Assembly (NCBI GenBank): GCA_031213475.1
Contig: JARUPZ010000025.1
Location: 9,069,544-9,133,543 of the forward strand
Length of the DNA stretch: 64,000 nt
Direction: 5' to 3'
Source: Nereocystis luetkeana
Lineage: Eukaryota > Sar > Phaeophyceae > Laminariales > Laminariaceae
The position numbers were made by a program, and so were the translations under genes. The notes beneath the pieces are model-generated. The model had not been told where the DNA came from, made no database searches, and saw nothing but the letters and a program-made list of their open reading frames with translations. Positions 1 to 10,905 of the stretch are shown here, one piece after another; positions within the stretch are counted from its first letter, which is position 1, and the number at the start of each line of letters is the position of its first letter.

Positions 1-128
1 CTGTTAGTTTTAGTACTGGGAGCGGGCAGTCTAAGGAGTCAAACCGCGGTCTCCTAGCATATTAACATACTAGTTTTAGTGTAGGGACCGGTCAGTCAAG
101 GGATCAATCAAAGCCGTGGTCTCCCATA
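1..128 (+). repeat. D1 dimeric repeat, cluster 1
   Basis: Two ~65-bp monomers in tandem, each with the core AGTCAAACCGCGGTCTCC (diverged in the second monomer) preceded by ACTAGTTTTAGTGTAGGG-like sequence. Two further dimers lie at 2.1 and 2.9 kb. Each dimer is followed within about 100 bp by a GGT/GGC-rich simple repeat (here 150-250), so the dimer and the G-rich tract appear to travel as one unit. No coding potential seen. Confidence 0.7.
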
Positions 129-471
129 AGTGGCGCCTTTGCTCGGCGGCGGCGGCGGTGGCGGGTTTGTAGTGGAAAGAGCCATAACAAAAAATCTTGC
201 ACGGGGGTGGCGGTAGGTGGAGGTGGTGGTGTGGCGGCGGCGGTGGTAGGAAGAATGATACCTGGTACTAATGTCTGAAGTTATTGGATTCTGAGTCCTT
301 CCTTCGTGTGGATGGTATGTTATCCTTTGAACAAGCACTGCTTTAGTACGCCAAAAAACAAAATCATCCCGAGGTCACAAAAGGCTTGCGTAGAGTAACG
401 GGGAACGAACGCGGATTGCATGCCGGGTCTGCAAAACAATTGACCACACGGGTCGCCATTTCGAGGAGGGT

Positions 472-806
472 GTCGAGGTTCCAAGCTCCAGCTTAAGGAC
501 CGCCAAGAAGGAAGAAGGAACAGGGGGGGGAGGGACGACAGACCCACACCGATGGCGTGGGGATGGAGCTTGGATGCAGCTTAGGATTTAAGAATAGAAC
601 GTAATGAGAAGGAAGGAGCAAAGACAGCAAATGGAGTAGACAAGCCGAAAGTTGGCACCGAAGGGAGGTAGACTTGGTGCGTGGGTTTCCTTTTGGTTTC
701 CGAGGTTTTTTTCTTTCGGGAAAGTTATCAGTGATTAATGTTGAAGATCATGCTGCACATTGTCGGATGGCAAGAGAAATAATACTATTAATTATTATTG
801 CTGTCC
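472..806 (+). mobile_element. S1 retroposon (SINE-like), most complete copy
   Basis: Longest copy of a dispersed family that ends in GCACATTGTCGGATGGCAAG followed by an AAT-rich tail. The body contains a block near 480-570 shared with 22.2 kb and 46.1 kb, and a block near 590-700 shared (in the other orientation) with 8.5 and 8.8 kb. A microsatellite tail at a fixed 3' end with variable 5' ends is typical of non-LTR-mobilised retroposons. I see no convincing tRNA-type A/B boxes, so the promoter origin is unknown. No frame longer than about 75 codons. Confidence 0.6.
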
Positions 807-1305
807 TAACCGTAACCCTATGCGCACGCTAGCGTGGTAATTTATATTACTAGTGTAGTTTGCTCTCCGACAACGTGCCGCACAAGCTCCAGCCCGACAG
901 TAAATAATCGAGCACTAGTAGTGGTGGTATTGGTATTCGTAGCACTAGTAGTACTTGAAAAGTCTCGTCGCTTAGGGTTGTCTCCAACTTTTTATGGCGG
1001 TGGCCGTTTTTTGGTGGAAACCCTGAAAGTTTCGGTGGGTCAAGTCACCTGGTCGGCGCGTGGCACCAGGCTGCCATGTGGGCCCTACCAATTTATAGAT
1101 ATTGAGGGCAACGCCTTGTAGGGGTGGTGGCTGATTGGTTGTTTTTAGCTCCTGGCGTGAGGAGCTCGACATGTCGCCTGAAACATGACTTCCACAAGAA
1201 CGTGTGTTCGCGAAACCCGACTAATAAGGGAGGTTTCTGTCCGCTATCAATAGTCCTAAACAAAGTAACCTACTGCAGCAGTATACATTAACTGTTGTAC
1301 CATTA

Positions 1306-1414
1306 TTACGGGGGACCATAGTAAATAGGACCTACGGTAGAGACAACAAAAAAAAACTATATTTAGCTATTTTTACTAACACTATCTGGTCGTATTTACC
1401 ACGGTCTCCCATAA
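1306..1414. mobile_element. M1 MITE copy 1
   Basis: Member of the main MITE family. Canonical copies are ~105 bp with ~27-bp terminal inverted repeats starting TTACGGGGGACCATAGT, a short A/T-rich asymmetric centre, and a TA dinucleotide on each side. TA duplications plus such short inverted repeats are characteristic of non-autonomous Tc1/mariner-type elements. Here the right TA has become CA. No coding capacity. Confidence 0.9.
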
Positions 1415-2084
1415 CAATGATAGCAAGTTGCTCACTTACTTTTTTAGAGCTTACTCGGGCATAAAACATTCAGCCAACACGTGCAACCTCTCTTCCCAGG
1501 GTGTCAAGCGGAAAGAGCACGGGGTGGGGGGGTTGCGCAGAGAGTTTGATTGTATAGCAAGCACCCTGCGTTTGTGTTCAGGGATCGTCCAGAGCAAGGA
1601 GACTTCGATTGCAACGCGGATTGTTTTTCAGTTTTCTACAGTATTTCCGCGAATTTCGGTATTTTCCTGAGGAAAATACTGAAAATACTGAGAAGTACCG
1701 AGAAATACCGAAACTTCGGGAAAATACTGGGGGGAAAGCTGAAAAACAGTGCCCTAAATATCTGATTGGCTGTTCATATTCCTCCAGCCCTGATGAATGT
1801 ATTCGGAATAATATTAATAGTTAGCGTGTTTTCCTGTCGATGTTCCTTCGAATCATCATGGTTACTCGTACCATCACGCAGTCGGAAGCTGAAAAACGAT
1901 TGACTCTTCACTACCCTGGTATTGATTTTTCCTCGAGACATCATGCCGTCATGTCGTCCATCACCCCCAAATGCAATGTTCAAAGTTAGTGGGCGGCAAA
2001 TATATACTCGTACATACCTGGTACGTACCTGGTACGTAATTGTTTCTATCGTCGTACCTGGTACATAATTATAAATAGAGGAGA

Positions 2085-2258
2085 CCGGTCATTTTGGACG
2101 CGCCAATGCTCTTTGGGCCTTATTTTACCAGTTTTAGTGTTGGGGGCGGTCAGTCAAAGGATCAAACCGCGGTCTCCAAGCATCTTAGTATACTAGTTTT
2201 GGTGTACGGGGCGGTCAGTCAAGAGGTCAAACCGTGGTCTCCTGGTATGTTCATATTG
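2085..2258 (+). repeat. D1 dimeric repeat, cluster 2
   Basis: Two monomers as in the 1-128 cluster, the first beginning near a GGAGACCGGTC stretch, followed by a GGTGGTGGT tract at 2318-2355. The intergenic stretch 1430-2084 contains no supported gene; it includes a GAAATACCGAAA-rich imperfect repeat at 1650-1740 and three TACCTGGTA scars at 2015-2062. Confidence 0.65.
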
Positions 2259-2639
2259 TCCTGGTTCGCCGACGGCGGCGAGGTGGTTGTGAGAAGAAGA
2301 GTCAACCAAACAAAGAAAACGGAGGTGGTGGTGGTGGTGGCGGTGGTGGCGGGTAGAATATAGTGGTTAGAAGGCTCTACACCTGAGGCAGATCATGATC
2401 TATCTGATCTATCTACTTACAGGTCATCTATTCACAGTTCCCCGCCGATCTGCCGTTGTGAGAGGTTGTGCAGGAGCTGTACACTATTAATAGCAAAAGT
2501 ACAGGTCGGTATACCCAAGGAAACATTTGCCATTGACAGATAGATCGTGTAGAATATACGGGCTCTAAGGCGGCAACATGAGCCATAGATCATACTGTTA
2601 GATCGGGAGTACATCATCTATCTGCGTTGAAATATCAGG

Positions 2640-2812
2640 ATCATGAAGTGGGAATGATCTGTAGATGATCTATAGATAATTTGTACATGACCTGTAGATG
2701 ATATGTAGATGACCTGTAGATGATCTGTAGATGATATGTAGATGATATGTATATGACCTGTAGATGATCTGTAGATGATCTGTAGATGATCTGTAGATTA
2801 TCTGATGATCTG
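2640..2812 (-). repeat. GATGATCTGTA minisatellite inside an H1 element
   Basis: About 15 tandem 11-bp units of the type GATGATCTGTA. The array sits between GAAGTGGGAATGATCTGT on the left and GATCTGTCCGAGGCG on the right. The same two flanks are directly joined, without an array, in the right inverted arm at 47.45-47.49 kb. It is therefore a local expansion inside a dispersed element (H1). Confidence 0.7.
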
Positions 2813-2892
2813 TCCGAGGCGCGATAGGCCCCCCGGTGACCAACGAACAGCAACATGCTACCTTCATGCGGCCGGTCTTTTGAGTACGTCAA

Positions 2893-3035
2893 GGCATGTT
2901 TAGGCGTTTAGGCCTTATTATACTCGTTTTACTACGACGGTCAGTCAAGGAGTCAAACCGCGGTCTCCGAGCATATTAATATACTAGTTTTAGTGTAGGT
3001 GGGGTCAGTCAAGGAGTCAAACTGCGGAAAAGTTA
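2893..3035 (+). repeat. D1 dimeric repeat, cluster 3
   Basis: Third dimer of the same ~65-bp monomer, with the core AGTCAAACCGCGGTCTCC in the first monomer and TATTAATA between the monomers. It is followed by a GGTGGC tract (3060-3110) like the other two clusters. Confidence 0.65.
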
Positions 3036-3043
3036 CACCAAAA

Positions 3044-3248
3044 CTAGTCCGACAACGTTGGTGGTTGTGGTGGTGGTGGCGGCGGCGGCGCGGCGGCGGC
3101 GGTGGGCGTGTAGATCGCATGGTTATATTGATGATATGAGGGCGTCTTGAACAACAGTGAGGATTCCTCCACATCTGTCATCACGCTGACTGAGATTGGG
3201 CTGTTCGTTTGTAGGTATGTGGAAGCCCTTATTCCCCAAAGCATCGAG

Positions 3249-3283
<35 letters not shown>

Positions 3284-3500
3284 TCCTGCTGCTCCTGCTG
3301 CTGGCTTGATGGTTTTTGTAAGCCCTGATCCCCCTTCACCCTCTGCGACTGTGCTGTTGCCTCGAAGAATTCTGGAAACCCTTATCGGCATGTTCGTTGT
3401 TCTTGCGCATGGCGATGGGAGCGCACACAGCATTGCCTCCCTTTGCGGTGGGACTAATAAAGTCCGCACCTGCTGCGGCATGAGACAGACAAGATACGCA
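3044..3500. other. CTG-repeat region with coding-like frames on both strands
   Basis: Contains a (CTG)n tract at about 3253-3300. On the minus strand this reads as a polyglutamine run within a Gln/Glu-rich stretch; on the plus strand as polyalanine in a 118-codon frame. Two related segments flank the tract (around 3215-3250 and 3360-3400), suggesting a small tandem duplication. Composition is protein-like but the frames are short and no splice sites settle the strand. I could not identify a product; it may be an exon or only an expanded trinucleotide repeat. Confidence 0.25.
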
Positions 3501-3531
3501 TGAGGAGGCGACCAACTCTGTAACAGTCCTA

Positions 3532-3636
3532 TTACGGGGGACCATAGTTAATAGGACCTACGGTACACACAAAAACCTATATATTTACCTATTTTCACTA
3601 ACAATATTTGGTCCTATTTACTATGGCCCCCCGTAA
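3532..3636. mobile_element. M1 MITE copy 2
   Basis: Near-canonical copy with both inverted ends and intact TA on each side (3530-3531 and 3637-3638). Confidence 0.92.
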
Positions 3637-4187
3637 TACTAGCGATTCGTCTTAGAAAATACGTCGGAAGGGAATGACGAGCAGTTATAAACCAACCATT
3701 GTTTCACTGACAGCGGGGTTTTGATGAGAGATGCTTCGCGGGAAGGGTGCTTAAGGGCGGGGGGCGGGGGGGGGGGGGGGGCTCAGGAGCCGCTGTTTTT
3801 TCACGGATAATGAGATGCAGTGGGGGAGCTTGTTGGTTTATCAATAGATAGGAGGCCTGCTTTTGTGCACCAGATCGGCTTGTTGTCTTGTCGTGCGTTG
3901 TTTTTCTTCGCGTTTTTCGTTTGTACAACTAACTGTAGTAGTCCTCGTTTGTTTGTTGTCCCTTCGTCATCTGTTTTGCTATTATTGTTGGCACGCGCTC
4001 GCTCGCACGTTGTTGCCGGATGGCCTATGAACATCAAACATTGCACGAATAGTACCTTCGACTGATCACTGTACGTAAAATAGTGTGTCCTCATATATAT
4101 CGTTGACCACATCTTGGAAGATACATTATAAGTGGTCAATAAAATAGACATATAAATGGTCGTTTTTGCATTATTAATGTGAAATCG

Positions 4188-4280
4188 AAGCGGTCCTTGA
4201 GAGGACTGCAATCCCGCTTCGGGGACAAAGTACTTCGAACTAGAGACCTTCGTCCCCATCACGGGACTGGTGTCCTAAGC
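4188..4280. mobile_element. M3 MITE, diverged copy
   Basis: Old copy of the M3 family: arms with the order GGACTGCAATCCCG ... CGGGACTGGTGTCC around a centre related to GGGGACAAACTACTT. Each canonical arm carries a nested CTGCAG palindrome. Divergence here suggests an older insertion than the 57-58 kb copies. Confidence 0.55.
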
Positions 4281-4974
4281 TGTAACCAAAAAGATCAAGG
4301 ACAGACTAAATTATAGCCGCACGGCGTACCAGATACAGAATAATGAGGAGGGTAAAACCTAAGTTGGTGAATGTATTGGGGCTGATGGCGTGTGTAAGGT
4401 GTGTGCTTGTCGAATCCAGTAGGATGGCACGAGATTGCATCGTCTACTCTCCTTGCTGCGTTCCAATGGACAGCAGTCGCATCTCTTGTGTCGTAGGTTT
4501 GTTACCTCAGAACTTTTATTTCTCTGTCAACGGGATGGAGAATCGGCACACAGACACTGGTTGTGCCGGGTGTCGACGGGTAGACAGAGCGCTTTAAATG
4601 TGGAGAACACACACCGTACACAGCGTTATGCGCCAGAAGATATCAACAGTATTGTTGCATTATCTGGCGGCGGGAGCACACATAGCAATGTTACCAGCGT
4701 CGATGATTATGTGGCTTTTCATCGCTTTCACCTTTAGGAAGAAAAGGACTAACAACAACAAATTAACACCATATAACAACAATAGACACAACATCGGGCC
4801 TTCTCTGTCTCGCCGTCTGAGACCACATGTTGCTAACTTTAGTAGTATATCTCTAGGATAAGGAGCCAGGACGGACACTTGGATAGATATATATATGCTG
4901 GCGAATCTGGGTACGATAGATATGACCATTTCATGGGAAGGCAGCACACACAATCAGGTATGGGGTCCGAGTTG

Positions 4975-5690
4975 CTCGCCAAACGCAACCCTATGACCGC
5001 GCAAGAAGAGAAGTATGATTGATGTATTTTCTCGCGACGGGGCCGAACATAAAAATATCGAACGAACACTGATTATTAATAGATTTTCGTCATCCTGGCC
5101 ATTCCGGGAGAAGCTGGAAAGTTGACACAATGCACGAAGGACACAACGTAATGGGTGGAGAGTCTGAGCCGTCCGCCATACAACATGCACGACAAAGTGA
5201 GTGTTAGAGGCGCAAGCAAGAGGATAATCCTTAAGTTATTCCTCTCTCTGACCTTGTCCATTCAGACGAAGCTAAAAAGTTGACTCTTAATAAATGCACG
5301 GAGCAGACAAAAACAGCATGGGTGTGACGGGTGGAGAGTCAGAGTCATCCAGGCGCAAACAAGAAGATATTCCTGCACGTACCTTTTCCTCTCAGCATCT
5401 CGGCCATTCAAAAGATTTGTTTTTTCAAGTAGACGAAAAAATAGACTCTTTATTACGGGGGGCCATAGTTAACAGGACCTGTGGTACACATAAAAACCTA
5501 TATGTTTAACCATTTTTACTGACAATATTTGGTCCTGTTAACTATGGTTCCCCGTGATAGAAACTATAAAGGGGGGTGTAAGAACAATAATAAAGGGGAA
5601 GGGGGTGATGGATGGAGAGTCAGACTCGATCACCACAACATCATCCTGTTAGATGCAAGAAGAGAATACTTTACGTGGCGGGGCGGGGGG
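4975..5690 (+). repeat. Degenerate tandem array, unit ~165-180 bp
   Basis: Four degenerate units share the order GTGGAGAGTC, GCGCAAGCAAGAGGA-like, GGCCATTC, GACGAAGCTAAAAAGTTGAC and AATGCACGGAG-like. Units run roughly 4975-5110, 5111-5290, 5291-5450 and 5560-5690, with M1 copy 3 inserted between the last two. A TATTAATA-like scar (TTATTAATAG) lies in the first unit. No coding evidence. Confidence 0.55.
5453..5557. mobile_element. M1 MITE copy 3
   Basis: Canonical length with TA on both sides; inserted into the ~170-bp tandem array, so it is younger than that array. Confidence 0.92.
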
Positions 5691-5755
5691 GGGGGGGGGG
5701 GGGGGTGGTGGCGGGGGCGGGGGGGGGGGGGGGGGCGGCGGGGGCGGAGGCGGGC
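5676..5755 (+). repeat. Poly-G / GGC tract
   Basis: About 80 bp almost purely G with a few C, T and A interruptions. Strong G-quadruplex potential on the + strand; reads as polyglycine or polyproline in silico frames, which are not genes. Confidence 0.85.
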
Positions 5756-5801
5756 AAAGGTGAAAGGTGATCGTTGACCCTTGTTTTCCCCGCTATGTAT
5801 A

Positions 5802-5906
5802 TTACGGGGGACCATAGTTAATAGGACCTATGGTATACATAAAAAACTATATATTTAACCATTTTTACTAACAATATTTGGTCCTATTAACTATGGTCCC
5901 CCGCAA
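5802..5906. mobile_element. M1 MITE copy 4
   Basis: Near-canonical, TA on both sides. Followed by a short AAACAAAAC simple repeat. Confidence 0.92.
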
Positions 5907-6248
5907 TAGTAACAAAACAAAACAAAACACAGCACACGAAGTTTGCCGGACCACCAAACCCAAAGAAGGAAGGTTCCCTAACGCTGGAGGCTGTGGGCGG
6001 GCGCTACTGTAGCTAACAGCTTGATGTTATGGCGCGTCCGCGCGCGCGGGGGGGGGGGGGGGGGGGTATGACTTGCGTGACGATTGACATTGGCATTGGC
6101 ATTCCAGGGGCAGCAAGCCAAAAAAAAACTGGGACTGACCTACCCAATCAGGTTTCTCGACTCAGGAGAGATACTCAATCAGGCTTTCCTTGCCGATTTT
6201 TTTTTTGCAACGATAGTTTTAGACCTCGTATAGGCTCATCGGGTTAAG

Positions 6249-6353
6249 ATGAGCCTTTTAGGGCATACTGCTGTTGTCCCGTTTGGAGGAAAAACCAGTC
6301 AAATTCTGAGTGGTTTTTCCCCAAAACGAGACTGCAGCCCTAAAAGGGTTAAG
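6249..6353. mobile_element. M3 MITE
   Basis: Inverted arms around GAGTGGTTTTTCCCC; the right arm reads ACTGCAGCCCTAAAAGGG. The left arm carries an extra CATACTGCTG-like block where canonical copies have the CTGCAG palindrome. Confidence 0.7.
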
Positions 6354-6804
6354 CGAAAATATATATATATATCAAAGCCGTTGTTTGGGGTGATACTATT
6401 AATAAGTAGGTATCTAGAGCTTATAAGCCCCAACCTGGGAGTCCGGGAAAGTAATATTATCAGTAGATGCACCCCATATATATGGCGGCATTTAAAATTT
6501 TGATGAATCTGTCGTGAACGTTCGTTTGTTTGTTTGCTTGTTTGTTTGCCTCTCCCGCCAGGACAGTGTGAATTATTGTGCTTGTTTCCCGTCCGATGAT
6601 AACGGAACCTGATAAAAACATATAAGGCTCACTTGTGGGGGGCGCTCAAGAAAATTGACACACTGCTGTTGTAAGGAATATGTTGTGCGGCATGCCTTGC
6701 AGGGGCGGTGGCTTACTTTCTTATTTTCTGAGCTATCTCACTCGAAACCACGATCTCGAGAAATTTCGTCTGCGTAGCCCAATCTATATTTCTATGCGCT
6801 ATTA

Positions 6805-6988
6805 TTGCGGGGGGCCATAGTAAATAGGACCAAATATTGTTAGTAAAAATAGGATCTACGTTACACTCACAAAACCTACCTGTGCATTTACCTATTTTAC
6901 CAACAATCTACGATAAACACAAAAAACCTACCATATTTACATATTTTTACTATCAATATTTGGTCCTATTTACTATGGTCCCCCGTAA
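6805..6988. mobile_element. M1 MITE copy 5, enlarged derivative
   Basis: About 184 bp: both termini and TA flanks are M1, but the interior holds extra, partly duplicated M1 sequence (two AAAACCTACC blocks and two inverted CTATTTTACCAACAAT-like segments). It looks like a composite formed by internal duplication or by one M1 recombining with another. Confidence 0.8.
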
Positions 6989-7482
6989 TAATAGTCCCAA
7001 AACAAATATTCCGCGACCAATGTTTCTATATACATAAGCTATTATTAGTCCTAGAACAAATATTCGACATACAATACAGTAAAAGTGCTCTACTAACCAG
7101 CATTGTTGCTCCCATTCAAGAAGCTCGGCCGCTCAGAAAACGTTGACCTGTGAACCGTGGGATTACCCCCTGTAACCAATGTGTGGCAATGACCTTGAGG
7201 GTCATATTATTTGTTTGCCGTACGACAACGTACAGAGAGGAAAAAAACAAACGTAGAAGATAGTCAAATCGGTATGGGGTGCCGTACACCTGGTACCTCT
7301 CTGTCCCGAAATGTAAGAAACAATTGTATAATAATATTAAATGAAGAATGTTACTATTTCGCGGTACAGGGTGGTATGATGCCCCATCACAGGTTCGTAA
7401 TGATCTCTCGCGGTCTTCTGTGTATTTTCCTCCTTCGTCACTTTTCTCTCCTGCACTTGCAGTAAATCGTTTTGGCCGAGGG

Positions 7483-7900
7483 GATTTACGAAATTAACAG
7501 ACAAATCGGAAAAATGGGAACGAAGCCTAAAATGAGAACCAAGCCGTATCTCCAGAACCATGTGGTGTATCAGAGAACCAAAATGATCCTGCGAAACCCC
7601 TTGGCCAGCCCTGTGAGAGGAGCTCGTCAGAACGGTCATGCTCCATCTCGTGCCTTCGGGTGGGCGCAAAAAGCGATATACGCTGGTTCTATTGTGATTT
7701 CTCTAGAAGATGCTGGCTACCGCGGCGATGCCGGGGATTTCCAGCCTGAGCGACAGCTCATTCGAAGGCTGCTGTACAGCCCCACAGGACTGTCAACTTT
7801 ATTTCTTGGAGTTGTACACAGTTGGTTTGCTTTCTAAAAAAAAACGTCCGTTCTCATTTTTTGTTTCGTTCCCATTTTTCCGTTTTGTCTGTTAAATCTG
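7483..7900. mobile_element. M6 terminal-inverted-repeat element (~415 bp)
   Basis: Left end AACAGACAAATCGGAAAA followed by ATGGGAACGAAGCC is matched, inverted, at 7840-7896; the inverted repeats are about 45 bp with a few mismatches and outer GATTTA blocks. The interior (about 7540-7800) is unrelated to the other MITEs and keeps a 121-codon open frame across most of the element, so it could be captured unique sequence. No transposase motif seen. Only one copy recognised in the window. Confidence 0.65.
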
Positions 7901-8105
7901 GAATAAGAGAAACCATGTGTAGCGGCGGGTGCTACATTAAACACCGCCTGTATATTATGGGCTATTGCAAGAACGCTCAGAGAATATGTGGCACAGTAGT
8001 AGCAGTAACAGCAACAACAATAATTTGAAGTGGTAACAATAGTAAAGTCTCAACCTTGTTCATAGCGAGAGAAAACTCGTATTTTTTTTACTTTAAAAAC
8101 AACAG

Positions 8106-8190
8106 CTAGCTGTGAGATCGAGGATTTTAGGACGAAACTCTCCTGTCTCTGCAAGCTGTGTGTGATAGTTCGATCGCGCGTACTAACTAG
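8106..8190 (-). repeat. F1 dispersed ~80-bp repeat
   Basis: One of four copies (also 23.1, 35.1 and 47.0 kb) of a segment reading GCGCGATCGAA, CACACACAGCTTGCAAAG, TTTCGACGAAATCCTCGATC in order. No terminal inverted repeat and no tail; mobility mechanism unclear. Confidence 0.6.
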
Positions 8191-8361
8191 CACGGGTTTG
8201 ATATGGTCTCATGCAGGCCACAATACAGCCTGTACACATACATACTTCGAAGGACGAGGAAGACAGAACCCTGAATGAAGCCGCAGAATGCAAGGAGTGG
8301 GTGTATCTGTATACTTATAGACAGTCGGGGGATAAAAACGAACTTCGAGGGATTATTTGCA

Positions 8362-8560
8362 TTATTATTATTCCTCTTGCCATCTGACAATGTGCAGCAT
8401 GATCTTCAACATGGATCACTCATAACTTTCCCGAAAGAAGAAAAACCTCGGAAACAAAAAGAAACCCATGCACCAAGTCTACCTCCCTTCCGTGCCAACT
8501 TTCAGCTTGTCTACTCTATTTATTTGCTGTATTTGCATTATTATTGCATTATTACTACTA
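8362..8560 (-). mobile_element. S1 retroposon copy
   Basis: Reverse orientation, so it begins with an ATT-rich tail and the inverted core CCATCTGACAATGTGCAGCA. It shares the region out to the CCAAGTCTACCTCCC block and then breaks off, consistent with 5' truncation. Confidence 0.7.
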
Positions 8561-8680
8561 CTGCATTATTATTGCTGGCGGTACCTGTACTACAAATACA
8601 TACAGCAAGCGTCAGGTACCAGGTTGTACAGCTGTATAGTACGGCAATAAACAAGCCAGTAGTATTAATTATTATTATTA

Positions 8681-8886
8681 TTATTATTATTATTTCCCTT
8701 GCCATCCGACAATGTGCAGCATGATCTTCAACATTGATCACTCATAACTTTCCCGAAAGAAGAAAAACCTCGGAAACAAAAGGAAACCCATGCACCAAGT
8801 CTACCTTCCTTCTGTTCCAACGTTCGGCTTGACTACTCCATTTGCTGTCCTTGCTCCTTCCTTCTCATTACGTTCTATTAATGACC
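8681..8886 (-). mobile_element. S1 retroposon copy cut by M2
   Basis: Second S1 copy in the same orientation 300 bp downstream, with an (ATT)n tail and homology to 8362-8560 and to 590-806. It ends where the M2 element begins at 8887. Confidence 0.7.
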
Positions 8887-9129
8887 CGTTCTACGATAAT
8901 AGAGGTAGCACATTTCCGCTATTTTGTTCCTGAAAGACGGGGTTCCTAGACCCGAAATCGTCGGAATATCGATATTGACTTCGAAAAAAAACGTTTTGTA
9001 GACTTGGGCCATGGGACTATTCGCCGCGAAGAATTTTAATTTTTGTTAAGGTCAGTGTTCGGGTAGAGGTATGGAGCTCCTCAAGTGAGGAGCCTCAGAA
9101 AAATTAGGATGAACCTCTATCGTAGAACG
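8887..9129. mobile_element. M2 MITE copy 1
   Basis: About 243 bp with terminal inverted repeats CGTTCTACGATAGAGGT. Two other copies are at 58.24 and 59.76 kb. In this copy the left repeat reads CGATAATAGAGG instead of CGATAGAGG: three extra bases that duplicate TA around one A. An internal hairpin GAGCTCCTCAAGTGAGGAGC is conserved in all copies. No coding capacity. Confidence 0.85.
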
Positions 9130-9334
9130 CCTCCTTCACATACATATCAATAGCGAGAAAAGGAGGGCACATTCTTACGGGGAAAAATATCAACCTCACT
9201 GGCGGCCTCTGTGTCGTTGGATCCGATGTACCAGGTACACGTTTTCTCGAAATCGGTTTCGGTTGGAGCCCTGTATACACCATCAAAATCAATTCACGAG
9301 CCTCCGAAAACCGCAGTGCTACGTGCCATCTATA

Positions 9335-9451
9335 TTTTCGGGGGACCGTATTAAATAGGACCTCACCTGCGGTACACAAAAAAAACTGGATATTTCGCTA
9401 TTTTTACCTGCAATATTTGGTCCTATTTCCTATTAATAGGGTTCCCTGAAA
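9335..9451. mobile_element. M1 MITE copy 6
   Basis: Diverged copy. Its right inverted repeat is interrupted by TTAATA, giving CTATTAATAGGG where canonical copies read CTATGG. This is one of the cases showing that TATTAATA is an insertion at TA. Confidence 0.85.
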
Positions 9452-9579
9452 TCGTAGTCCTCTATCCACTTATTATGTGCGTGTATGCTAACATACCGGG
9501 TCAATTTATTTAGACTGTTACGTACGATAATTCTAGTGAGGGCCGTTGTTAATGACACTGTGGAAACTCGCCGAAATAG

Positions 9580-9800
9580 CAATTTTTTGGAAATTTGGGC
9601 TTTCCAAGTCTAGCTAAAAACTTGCCAAATGAAATACCAAGTCCAAAATTCCAAAAACTTGCCAACGAAGGGCTTGGGGAATACAGTATCCACAAAGAAG
9701 GCTTTGGCAAAAAACTTGCTATTGAGGCTAGGTTTTTGCCAATTTTTTAGCTAGTTTAGGCTAGGTTTTTGCCAATTTTTTAGCTATTTTTTTTTGCCAA
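9580..9800 (+). repeat. Degenerate TTGCCAA / TAGCTAGG repeats
   Basis: Imperfect short repeats of GGCTAGGTTTTTGCCAATT type, two nearly exact near 9730-9790. The sequence 9800-10480 between here and the next repeat shows no supported gene. Confidence 0.5.
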
Positions 9801-10496
9801 AAAATACGTCTCGTTAGAAACTATCAGCGGCGAGCGTTAACCTCTCTTCTGCCTGTTGTATACTTCATAGTAGTCTACCGCGTGTATGGTCAAGGTAATT
9901 CACGCATGGTGTGACCAACATAAGGTTTCCATGTTGGTCAGAGGGGGTGTTTCTTGTTTTTGCGATGAACAACATTTTCGCCTGATTGAGAGCGAAGTAT
10001 CTGATTGAGAGCGAGAGCCAAATAAATTGAAATTTCGGGTCCAGACGCCTCTTGCCATTTCTTGGTAAGTAGGGGACGGGCTATTCCAAGAAGCGGCGCA
10101 AATTGAAGGTCTCGTCAGCAGCGTCGCGAGCATGTGCATGTCATCGTCATCGGATGCTGCAGCTAGGAGCTAGACAAGTTGCTAGATTTCCCCAGATTGG
10201 CTATTCCTGCCTCAAACTGTTTCGCCTCGGGCGGTGGGCTCTACTGTAGCTTCTGCTCCCGGCTGTAGCTCCACAACGAGAGACTCCCACACGATGACCA
10301 GGGTAGCGGCTTGAAGCTACGGGCTAGCCCTTCAATTCAAGCTACACAGCAAGCTCCACCTCTCAGTGTTAGTCCGGCTACAGCGTATCGCGCAAGCTCG
10401 CTCTCAATCAGACACTACCCTCTCAATCAGGCGAATATGTTGTTGATGCCGTTCAATTAGTTCAATACGCACTATTCGTAAACTGAAGCGCATCGC

Positions 10497-10512
10497 GATC
10501 ATCATCATGATC

Positions 10513-10558
<46 letters not shown>

Positions 10559-10655
10559 CTATCACCACTAGCATCACCACCATCGTCATCATCGACAACA
10601 CTATCATCACCATCATCACCATCATCATCATCATCATCATCATACTCACACCACT
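10497..10655 (+). repeat. ATC/CATCAC trinucleotide tract
   Basis: Long (ATC)n tract with ACC and ACT interruptions. Minus-strand frames read as Asp/Gly or Met runs and are not taken as genes. Confidence 0.85.
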
Positions 10656-10684
10656 GCACGGCGTGCTGCTATAAAATGTGCACA

Positions 10685-10880
10685 CGGGGATACCAACCCC
10701 CAGATGGGTGGTGGCTCGTGCACTGAGATAAGCTCGGGGAGACTATAATATATTGAGAAGTTTCAGTGGATTCAACTCCTACACTACATGAGTCCGGTGA
10801 CTCGTGCACCGAGCCAAGCTGGGGGAGACTATTATTGAGAAGTTTTAGTGGGTTCAACTCGTACACTACATCAGTCGGGA
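10685..10880 (+). repeat. Short tandem duplication
   Basis: Two related ~90-bp units, each with GGTGACTCGTGCACYGAG-like sequence, then AAGCTSGGGGAGACTAT, TTGAGAAGTTT and GGTTCAACTC; about 10720-10790 and 10796-10862. Confidence 0.6.
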
Positions 10881-10905
10881 TAGATACTAATAATAATAGC
10901 TACTT

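Noticed and set aside
1640-1760. GAAATACCGAAA-type repeats as a possible inverted-repeat element.
   Set aside because: Only short imperfect repeats; no second copy and no defined ends.
2640-2812. Regular repeats reminiscent of a CRISPR array.
   Set aside because: No unique spacers; it is a minisatellite, and the genome is eukaryotic.
3820-4262. Opposed frames of 81 and 153 codons.
   Set aside because: The minus frame runs through an M3 MITE and a scar-rich stretch; no splice signals and no consistent composition.
10404-10685. Met-rich and Asp-rich frames on the minus strand.
   Set aside because: They translate an (ATC)n tract.
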